Assembly: GCF_014750685.1 (NCBI RefSeq)
Contig: NZ_JAAXGE010000001.1
Location: 248,001-312,000, forward strand
Reading direction: 5' to 3'
DNA from: Bacteroides sp. GM023
GTDB taxonomy: Bacteria; Bacteroidota; Bacteroidia; Bacteroidales; Bacteroidaceae
Length of the DNA: 64,000 nt
A model generated the notes under the pieces. It ran no database searches. It worked only from the letters and a program-made list of their open reading frames with translations, and was not told where the DNA came from. The translations under genes were made by a program, and so were the position numbers. Positions within the stretch are counted from its first letter, which is position 1. Each line of letters begins with the position of its first letter. Below are positions 27,314 through 33,726 of this stretch, in pieces.

Positions 27314-27356
27314 AGGCTTGCTTTTCCCTTCGGGGGAAAGTGAGCCTGTTTTTTTA
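27314..27356 (+). terminator. Rho-independent terminator after the metalloprotease gene
   Basis: A 15-bp stem (27314-27328 with 27333-27347, three G-U pairs) closed by a UUCG tetraloop and followed by a run of seven T. It marks the boundary between the sigma-factor cassette and the AT-rich island. Confidence 0.9.
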
Positions 27357-27497
27357 TATACTTACTTTTTGAAATTTGCTGAAGAACGATTGAAAAGTTA
27401 AGAGACGTTATTCTTTGATTCGTTTCTGTGGGGATAGACAGATTCTGTGTGTATTTAGTAATATAAAAGAGCATGAACTAAAACAACATCTATATGC

Positions 27498-29330
27498 ATG
27501 AATAAACATATTGTAGTGGTTAATCAAATACCACCAACACACACAAACATACTATCTCCTATTTCTTTCGTCATGAAGAATTATCTAGATGGTCATGGGC
27601 TGACAACTAATGTTATTTGTTGGGATACTCAATTAGTGGAGATGCAGAATTCATTTCTGTGGGGTGACTATTCAGATATACGATCTGATGACGATAATTT
27701 CTTACTTCTATTTTATAATTATCTTGCATTAAAAGAAGAGGATGAAAAAGCGTGTATCAATGTAAAGGCTAGACTTATGAGTCTCAAACCCAATCATATG
27801 ACATCTGAAGTCGCTTTCTATCATCGGCATATGAAATTATTTGCACAGAAATTAGATGAAGCAATAACTCAATATATAAAGGAAATATATTCAGATGAAA
27901 TAATCTGTTTTTTCTTTAGCATAGATAGCAAATATCAGTGGATATGTGCTTCCATTATTGCTGAAAAGATAAAGGATTTGTATCCAGGAAGTACTGTAGT
28001 TATTGGGGGAATAGAACACAAGAAGATGGCGGCGGAATATCTTCAGATGTTTACACAATTTGATTTTGCCGTATGGGGAGAGACTGAAAAAACACTACTT
28101 GGTTTATGTAAATATTTAGTAGAAGAGAATCAGGCATACGAAAATATTCCTCACCTTGCATTCCGTCAAAATAATGTAGTGCTTACTTCTTCTAATAAGA
28201 AAGAATGGTATGTTTCCCTTGCAGACAGGTTCTTGAAACCAGATTACTCCGATTTATTCAGACGGGGACAGGGTGACGAACTAACTTTCGCAAATCCGGT
28301 GATAGGTATTGAGATTGCTAGAGGAAATAGATACAGGCCTGTGGCAAGAGTAGTTGATGAAATATTATATTTTATCAGTGAATATCATGTAAATGCTTTC
28401 CATTTTTCTAGATATGATCTAACTAAGAATAATCGTGCGAAATTAGACCAACTACTTGATGCGCTTATCCGGATAAAAGAACAATTCCCGGATTTTAGCA
28501 TCAGCCTTTTTTCAGTAATGGCGAAGATGATTTCTCCTGCAACTTTGCGCAAAATGATGATGGCAGGTTTCTATTCTATTCAGATAATATATATATCATC
28601 TAGTGAAAACCTATTGAACAAGTATGGTACGCAGAGCACTTTTGCCGACAACCTCCTTCTTGTGAAATTTACTTCTTTATATAATATCATTCTGACCGAA
28701 GCAGATGTGATAATGGGAATACCCGAAGAGACGGATGAAGACATATTACAATCCATATCCAATTTATATTATTTGCGTTTCTTCTTTAAAAGTGGACAGC
28801 TTCGACACCGGTTAAGGAAAATGGAAGTGTTTCGTCATGATAGATGTTACCAACAAGTAAAAGCGGATAGGAAAAATTGGGATATTGAACCCTCTTTGAA
28901 AAGATTCCTGCCTTCGGGCTATTTAAAAAAAGAAGGTAAAAGTATAAATATTCTTGGTCTTGTTCCTGTTTTGACTAATCCTCTATGGAATGATTTTAAG
29001 CAAGCTGAATCATATTTTATAAAAAATAGTTTTGAATATAAATTGTATAGAAAGGTTGATAATACGATTCTTTATAAAGAGTTGTTTAATAACAATGTGA
29101 TTAACGAATTCGAGTTGGATGAGATGGATTGGTTTATACTTGAAAAAGCGAATAGTCAGGTTATTAGCATAGAGTTTCTTATGAAAGAGATAAGGGATAA
29201 AATAAAGAAAGAGTTTATGGATATTGAAATTATCAATGTTCTTGAAAATTTGAGATTCGAAAGGCTCATTTATTTATCAGACGATTACAAAGAGATAGTA
29301 AGTGTCATTAATACAGAATTGGTTGTATAA
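27498..29330 (+). CDS. Cobalamin-binding/radical-SAM-fold protein lacking cluster cysteines (pseudo-rSAM), peptide-maturase-like
   Basis: 610 residues, cytoplasmic. The N-terminal part (about 1-210) is a cobalamin-binding-type Rossmann domain (HIVVVNQIPP; VVIGGIEHKK; FAVWGETEKTL). The middle (about 265-440) follows the radical-SAM barrel, with strands and the late motif VIMGIPEETDEDI. Where the CxxxCxxC cluster loop should be it reads IEIARG-NRYRPVARVVDEI (from residue 271), so the cysteine loop is missing in frame. Without those cysteines it cannot hold the usual 4Fe-4S cluster. The C-terminal about 75 residues (from ELDEMDWFILEKANSQ) look like a PqqD-type winged helix, the fold of RiPP recognition elements. 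It resembles RiPP-maturation rSAM proteins of the B12-binding type. It is first in a cluster with a leader-bearing precursor, so a leader-binding or chaperone role is proposed (inference). Confidence 0.75.
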   Translation: MNKHIVVVNQIPPTHTNILSPISFVMKNYLDGHGLTTNVICWDTQLVEMQNSFLWGDYSDIRSDDDNFLLLFYNYLALKEEDEKACINVKARLMSLKPNHMTSEVAFYHRHMKLFAQKLDEAITQYIKEIYSDEIICFFFSIDSKYQWICASIIAEKIKDLYPGSTVVIGGIEHKKMAAEYLQMFTQFDFAVWGETEKTLLGLCKYLVEENQAYENIPHLAFRQNNVVLTSSNKKEWYVSLADRFLKPDYSDLFRRGQGDELTFANPVIGIEIARGNRYRPVARVVDEILYFISEYHVNAFHFSRYDLTKNNRAKLDQLLDALIRIKEQFPDFSISLFSVMAKMISPATLRKMMMAGFYSIQIIYISSSENLLNKYGTQSTFADNLLLVKFTSLYNIILTEADVIMGIPEETDEDILQSISNLYYLRFFFKSGQLRHRLRKMEVFRHDRCYQQVKADRKNWDIEPSLKRFLPSGYLKKEGKSINILGLVPVLTNPLWNDFKQAESYFIKNSFEYKLYRKVDNTILYKELFNNNVINEFELDEMDWFILEKANSQVISIEFLMKEIRDKIKKEFMDIEIINVLENLRFERLIYLSDDYKEIVSVINTELVV

Positions 29331-29364
29331 TAATTCATATTGAAAGAAAGGAGGTTAAACTAAT

Positions 29365-29421
29365 ATGAAGCAATTATTCTTTTTAATAAGAACACTGAAT
29401 ATACAGGATTTAAACATTTAA
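29365..29421 (+). CDS. Possible 18-residue leader peptide with strong Shine-Dalgarno
   Basis: ATG at 29365 opens a frame MKQLFFLIRTLNIQDLNI then TAA. It is preceded at 29347-29354 by AAAGGAGG, a near-perfect anti-16S match with 10-base spacing. Such sites are rare in Bacteroides and in this window. It lies between the pseudo-rSAM gene and the precursor gene. It may be a translated leader, a remnant of a signal-bearing gene, or chance. No homology can be judged at this length. Confidence 0.35.
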   Translation: MKQLFFLIRTLNIQDLNI

Positions 29422-29433
29422 AATTAAAGAATT

Positions 29434-29775
29434 ATGAAAACACTTAGAAAAACTTCATTTGAAAACTTTGAAAGATTAACTGTCATTGAAGCATCTCAAT
29501 TGTATGGTGGAACCGGAGATACCCCACCGACAACACCGATGCCGAATGATTCGACACAGGTTAATAAGAATGATTCGGTACCACCATCTACGCCATCGGT
29601 TCCGAAAAAAAAGAATGAACTGAGTGTCACTGTAGAAAAGGGTAAAGATGGAGTTGGTAAACTTAGTGGTGAATATGAACATAAGTTTAATGATAATTTC
29701 AGCATTAAGACTAATCTTTGGGGAGATTCTAAGGGTAATTGGGGAGCTACTGGTGGTTTAAAATGGAAATTCTAA
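29434..29775 (+). CDS. Double-glycine-leader precursor with mucin-like linker and beta-rich C-terminal domain
   Basis: 113 residues. Residues 1-26 form a leader ending LYGG, the type cleaved by C39 peptidases, and such an exporter is encoded in the same cluster. Residues 27-57 hold 18 Thr, Ser or Pro out of 31 (for example TPPTTP and PPSTPSVP) and two D-S-(T/V) sites, at Asp39 and Asp47, matching the known Bacteroidetes O-glycosylation motif D-(S/T)-(A/I/L/V/M/T). A basic KKK joins to residues 61-113, which alternate polar and hydrophobic residues in hairpin fashion with Gly/Asn turns and end GGLKWKF. A terminal aromatic residue is a hallmark of outer-membrane beta-strands. There is no Cys, so lanthionine, sactionine or S-glycosyl chemistry is excluded. 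It is most likely the exported product of the cluster; antagonistic or adhesive function is unknown. Confidence 0.72.
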   Translation: MKTLRKTSFENFERLTVIEASQLYGGTGDTPPTTPMPNDSTQVNKNDSVPPSTPSVPKKKNELSVTVEKGKDGVGKLSGEYEHKFNDNFSIKTNLWGDSKGNWGATGGLKWKF

Positions 29776-29788
29776 ATTAATTACTGTT

Positions 29789-29825
29789 TTGAGAGAATAG
29801 AATTTGTCAAATTCTGTTCTCTCAA
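29789..29825 (+). other. Stem-loop directly after the precursor gene
   Basis: An 18-bp near-perfect stem (29789-29806 with 29808-29825, one T-G pair) begins 14 bases after the precursor stop codon. No T-run follows, so it is not a classical terminator. It could stabilise the precursor message or act as a partial terminator that keeps the downstream genes lower than the precursor. Confidence 0.7.
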
Positions 29826-29840
29826 TAAAATATTATATCT

Positions 29841-31220
29841 ATGAATATGGAGAAATTAATAAGATTAATTGCTACAATTCTTGTTTCTTTAATTGATTGT
29901 GGAGCTTATAGTCAGAACTGTAGAATCGAAACATTGACTAATTTGTTGAACGAAGGTCGATATTTTGAAGCAAAGGATTTGTATAATGAAATCTCTGATT
30001 CGGTGCCTCTTAATATTGCCTCTTATTACAAATTTCGAATGGCTGAGGGCATGAATAGAAAAGATATTGCCGTTAATGAATTGGAAAAGTCGCTAAGCAG
30101 CTACCCTGACTTATTTGGAAATGAGACTATTGATATCTATTCATTATTATTTAATACATATCGTAATCTTGGAAAATATGAGAAAGTGATTAGTTTTTAT
30201 AAATTGGCAAGAGAACATTTAAAAAAGAACCCTTATAATCTAAATAAGGAAGAACTCGCATTGCGAAAAAAAAACTTAGAAGAAGCATTCAGCTATTTTA
30301 AAGAAGTTTCAAGTCAACCTTCAATCAAGATACATAGGAAAACAACAAATGAAAGTATAAATATGGAAGATAGTTTAATGCTTGGATTTAAGGCCAAGTT
30401 TAATGGTGTTCCCCAGATGACAATTTTGGATACAGGTGTTGATTCATATATCTTAATGAAAAAAAAGACAGCCAAAACAATAGGTATAAGACTAAAAAAT
30501 GAAACAAAAGGAACGTTGAATGGAGTGGAAATGATGGGAGAAGAGAATATAGTTGATTCTATAGAAATAGGAAATATTACGCTTTATAATATTCCTGTTA
30601 TAATTTATGATTTCGATTTGACTTCATGTTTGTCGGACTCCATTAGAAAAGATTCATCTACAATGGAACGGTTTAAAATAGCAGACAAATATCTCGAGAA
30701 TCCGATAATAGGATTACCATCTATGTTATTGATCGGTAAAATTGAAATAGATTGGGAGAATAAAAATATATTTTTCCCATATAAGAATAGCAATATACTT
30801 CGAAAAGATAATAATCTGTTTGTATTTAATAATATGTTATATGCACGTTTGAAAATAAATAGAATCCCTTTTACAGGATTACTAGATTCAGGTTCTGATG
30901 ATTATATAAATATGGATACAATATTTTATCAAAAATATCAAAAGGAAATTCCAATAGATACTACTACTGTTAAAGAAAAACTTAATATAGCATCTGTTCA
31001 TGGAGTTCAGTTGGATGTAAAATATATGGTTGTGGATAATCCTATTATTGAATTTAGTGAAAGAACTGTAAGGCATACAGATAAGCATAATATACAAATA
31101 TACCCAATGTCTCTTCCTTACCTGGTTTCAGATGGAGTATTAGGTATCAATTTTATGAAAAGTATTGGTCGAAAAATGTTACTTGATTTTGATAATATGC
31201 GTCTTGAAACTATTGAATAA
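29841..31220 (+). CDS. Two-lobed retropepsin-like aspartyl protease with TPR-like N-terminus (copy 1)
   Basis: 459 residues. An N-terminal signal segment ends near GAYSQ. A helical, TPR-like region follows (about 30-130, LTNLLNEGRYFEAKDLYNEI). Two retropepsin-like lobes come next: lobe 1 has Asp197 in ILDTGVDSY and lobe 2 has Asp349 in LLDSGSDDY. Each lobe ends in a hydrophobic flap/strand pattern (DSIEIGNITLYNIPVIIYD), and the protein ends GINFMKSIGRKMLLDFDNM. Retropepsins normally dimerise; here two lobes in one chain could form a pseudo-dimer as in pepsin. The signal segment puts it outside the cytoplasm. It may trim the exported product or act in self-protection; this is inference from position. 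It is paralogous to the next full gene. Confidence 0.72.
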   Translation: MNMEKLIRLIATILVSLIDCGAYSQNCRIETLTNLLNEGRYFEAKDLYNEISDSVPLNIASYYKFRMAEGMNRKDIAVNELEKSLSSYPDLFGNETIDIYSLLFNTYRNLGKYEKVISFYKLAREHLKKNPYNLNKEELALRKKNLEEAFSYFKEVSSQPSIKIHRKTTNESINMEDSLMLGFKAKFNGVPQMTILDTGVDSYILMKKKTAKTIGIRLKNETKGTLNGVEMMGEENIVDSIEIGNITLYNIPVIIYDFDLTSCLSDSIRKDSSTMERFKIADKYLENPIIGLPSMLLIGKIEIDWENKNIFFPYKNSNILRKDNNLFVFNNMLYARLKINRIPFTGLLDSGSDDYINMDTIFYQKYQKEIPIDTTTVKEKLNIASVHGVQLDVKYMVVDNPIIEFSERTVRHTDKHNIQIYPMSLPYLVSDGVLGINFMKSIGRKMLLDFDNMRLETIE

Positions 31221-31231
31221 ATAGTAAAGAT

Positions 31232-31270
31232 ATGGAAACAAAACTAACTGTGATTATTCCTTTCTTAATG
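31232..31270 (+). pseudogene. Truncated copy of the glycosyltransferase gene start (duplication scar)
   Basis: ATG at 31232 encodes METKLTVIIPFL, nearly identical to the start of the glycosyltransferase at 32774 (MEAKLTVIIPFL). The 5' flank (LETIE, TAA, about 11 bases, then ATG) also matches the flank at 32760. Homology stops after the twelfth codon and the frame ends at 31312. It shows that the tandem duplication of the protease gene carried along the first bases of the next gene. A small hairpin (31328-31338 with 31349-31359) lies before the next ATG. Confidence 0.85.
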
Positions 31271-31376
31271 GTATCTTTTTGTTTTTGGATACCAAATACG
31301 TATTTGAAATAATTTCGGAATAATACAGGTATTCAAATAGTTATATCCATTTGAATGCCGAAAGCACTCTACAAAT

Positions 31377-32762
31377 ATGAAAGATAATAAACTTTACTTG
31401 GTAGCGAACTTTGTTCTCATTTTTTTTCCATACATTTTGTATGGACAGGAGGATAAATCACAAGAACTTAATACCTTGTTGAATGAAGGAAAATACTTTG
31501 AATCGAGAAAACTATATAAAGAGATATGCGATGTGATAAGTCCGGATATGGATTTATTCTATAAGTTTCAAATGGCACAGTTTATGAATAAAGATGATAG
31601 TGCGGCTATTTATATGGAAAAAATGTTGATTGATTATCCAGATATGTTTGGAGATAATACGATGTTTGCTTATGCTAGATTATTTGATATATATGCTGTT
31701 AGTTTAAGAACTTATGAAAAAAGTGTATATACTTATAAACGTATGGTACAACATTTAATAGATAACCCTTATAACTTGGATGAGAAAGAACTTACTTTAT
31801 GGAGGAATGGAAACATAACTCGCGTGGATTATTTGAAACAATTAATAAATCAACTTCCAATAAAAATAAAGCGGAGGGGTGTGAATGATTTTGTGAATTT
31901 AGATACTAATGAAGCACGATTAATTGTAGATACGAGAATAAATGGAATAGCGCAAAAGACACTTATTGACACAGGATGTACTTTTCATTATATAATGAAC
32001 AGAAAAAAAGCTGATGACCTTGGATTGGAATGCGCTGTTTTCGAGATGAGTAAAGGGGTGATTAATGATACTGAAGTACTTATGAAACAAACAGTTGTTG
32101 ATTCTATTGAAATAGGAAATATAATCGTTTATAATGTACCTACCACTATTTTTGAACATGATATTACTGTATTTCTTCCTGATTCTATAAAAAATAGAAA
32201 AGAAGATGTTGCCCAAATAGATTCCATATATACGAATACGGTTAGCTCAGCTATCGGATTACCAATAATGAAATTAATTGGAAAATTCCTAATAGATTAT
32301 GAGAATCAAAAGCTTTCTTTTCCTATTACTGACTATCATTTGAGTTCTTTGATAGAATCTAATTTGTTCATTTATACATCTTATTTGTATACGCATTTAA
32401 AACTAAATGAAAAAGACTTCATTGGTATGCTTGACACAGGTTTTGACAACTATATCACAATTGATACTTTGTTCTATAAAAAATATCGTGACAATATACC
32501 AACTACTATTGTGAAGACGGAACCATATTATATAATGATGGCTCATCGGTTATGGAATGATGACTCATACAAAGTCGTCTGTAATCCTATACTAGAATTT
32601 AATAACAAACCAATGCTTTCTCCTACGGAGAATTCCGTAAAAATATATACCTTACAACCATGGAAATATCTTGATGGAATAATAGGTTACGATTTTTTCA
32701 AACGAATCGGAAAAAGAGTATTATTGGATTTAGATAATATGCGTATTGAAGCTATTGAATAA
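31377..32762 (+). CDS. Two-lobed retropepsin-like aspartyl protease (copy 2)
   Basis: 461 residues and clearly paralogous over its whole length to the gene at 29841 (shared LNTLLNEGKYFESRKLYKEI, DNPYNLDEKEL, VVDSIEIGNIIVYNVP and the C-terminal RVLLDLDNMRIEAIE). The signal peptide ends near ILYGQ. Both active-site motifs are canonical here: Asp198 in LIDTGCTFHY and Asp353 in MLDTGFDNY; copy 1 has DSG in its second lobe. As with copy 1, it should act in the periplasm or outside. Two divergent copies side by side suggest either two cleavage specificities or one catalytic and one protective partner; neither can be decided here. It lies 11 bases before the glycosyltransferase gene and is surely co-transcribed with it. 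Confidence 0.72.
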   Translation: MKDNKLYLVANFVLIFFPYILYGQEDKSQELNTLLNEGKYFESRKLYKEICDVISPDMDLFYKFQMAQFMNKDDSAAIYMEKMLIDYPDMFGDNTMFAYARLFDIYAVSLRTYEKSVYTYKRMVQHLIDNPYNLDEKELTLWRNGNITRVDYLKQLINQLPIKIKRRGVNDFVNLDTNEARLIVDTRINGIAQKTLIDTGCTFHYIMNRKKADDLGLECAVFEMSKGVINDTEVLMKQTVVDSIEIGNIIVYNVPTTIFEHDITVFLPDSIKNRKEDVAQIDSIYTNTVSSAIGLPIMKLIGKFLIDYENQKLSFPITDYHLSSLIESNLFIYTSYLYTHLKLNEKDFIGMLDTGFDNYITIDTLFYKKYRDNIPTTIVKTEPYYIMMAHRLWNDDSYKVVCNPILEFNNKPMLSPTENSVKIYTLQPWKYLDGIIGYDFFKRIGKRVLLDLDNMRIEAIE

Positions 32763-32773
32763 ATAATGAAAAT

Positions 32774-33709
32774 ATGGAAGCAAAACTAACTGTAATTATT
32801 CCTTTCTTAAATGAAAAGGAGGAAGTTCGTAATACTGTGAAAAGTCTTCGTGAGAATTCAGATCAATGTTTTAAGATAATTCTTATTAATGATTGTTCTA
32901 CCGATGGATACGATTATAAAAAAGTTGCAGAAGATTTTGGAACTCAATATATTGAACATTCAAAAAGAATGGGAGTTGCTGCATCAAGAGATGAAGGCGT
33001 AAGTAAATGCAATACGGACTATTTCTTGTTTTTGGATGCCCACATGCGGGTTTATCAAAGAAATTGGATGGAAATATTGGCTAGAGAACTTGATAATGAT
33101 CGGAAATGTCTGTTTTGTGCATCTACTTTAAGTCTTGATAAAGAGGGAGTGCCAAATGCTGATAATTTAGGATATGCTTCCCGCTTTGATTTTCTTGATT
33201 TGAATGCTCCATGGCTGACAGATAAAGATGATAAATCTGACGACAGAATTATTGATGTTCCTTGTGTGATGGGGGCTTCTTATGCTTGTAATAAAGAGTA
33301 TTGGTTACATCTTGAAGGACTGAATGGATTGAAGTCTTATGGGCTGGATGAGCAACTTATCAGTATAAAAGTTTGGTTGGATGGCGGAAGATGCCGTTTA
33401 TTGAAGGACATCACATTCGGGCATATTTTCAGGGAGGCAATGCCTGTGCCTTATGAAAACCGTCCAAAGGATTTTTTTAAGAATATATTATTCGTAGCAG
33501 AACTGTTTTTCGGATTTGAAATGAAGTTAGCTATTTTACGAAAATATAGAGCGGAACGCGGCTCAATCTTTGTAACAGAAGTCATGAATGAGTTGGTGGA
33601 GAGTGAAGAAGACTATATACTAGGTCGTAAATGCCATTACAAGTCAATCTTTCCAAATTCTATTGAATATCTTGTAGCAATCAATGACCGTTTCATGAAT
33701 AAAGTTTGA
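32774..33709 (+). CDS. GT-A glycosyltransferase with polypeptide GalNAc-transferase-like motifs
   Basis: 311 residues, cytoplasmic. The GT2-type nucleotide-sugar fold starts LTVIIPFLNEKEEV and ILINDCSTDG. The metal site is D-x-H (Asp88-His90 in FLDAHM) rather than the usual GT2 D-x-D. D-x-H followed by a distant W-x-x-G-G and GHIFRE (216-221, in DITFGHIFREA) is the pattern of the mucin-type polypeptide GalNAc-transferases (GT27: LDAHCE, then GHIFR). The segment VPCVMGASYACNKEYW to YGLDEQLISIKVWLDGG corresponds to their GGLFSI...WGGEN...RIW region. In this cluster the obvious acceptor is the Thr/Ser/Pro-rich linker of the precursor at 29434. Sugar donor and acceptor are inference; the glycosyltransferase fold is sure. 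Confidence 0.8.
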   Translation: MEAKLTVIIPFLNEKEEVRNTVKSLRENSDQCFKIILINDCSTDGYDYKKVAEDFGTQYIEHSKRMGVAASRDEGVSKCNTDYFLFLDAHMRVYQRNWMEILARELDNDRKCLFCASTLSLDKEGVPNADNLGYASRFDFLDLNAPWLTDKDDKSDDRIIDVPCVMGASYACNKEYWLHLEGLNGLKSYGLDEQLISIKVWLDGGRCRLLKDITFGHIFREAMPVPYENRPKDFFKNILFVAELFFGFEMKLAILRKYRAERGSIFVTEVMNELVESEEDYILGRKCHYKSIFPNSIEYLVAINDRFMNKV

Positions 33710-33726
33710 TATAAAACAGCGTATCT

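Noticed and set aside
29434..29775. Bacteroidetocin-type class II bacteriocin
   Set aside because: Those have short, cysteine-containing cores; this core is 87 residues, cysteine-free and has a mucin-like linker.
31270..31293. GGTATC/GATACC hairpin as a terminator between the protease copies
   Set aside because: The stem is only 6-7 bp with a T-rich loop and no T-tail; gene spacing argues for read-through.
29434..33709. Glycocin (SunA/SunS-like S-glycosylated bacteriocin)
   Set aside because: The precursor has no cysteine, so S-glycosylation and glycocin disulfides are impossible; O-linked modification is the only consistent form.
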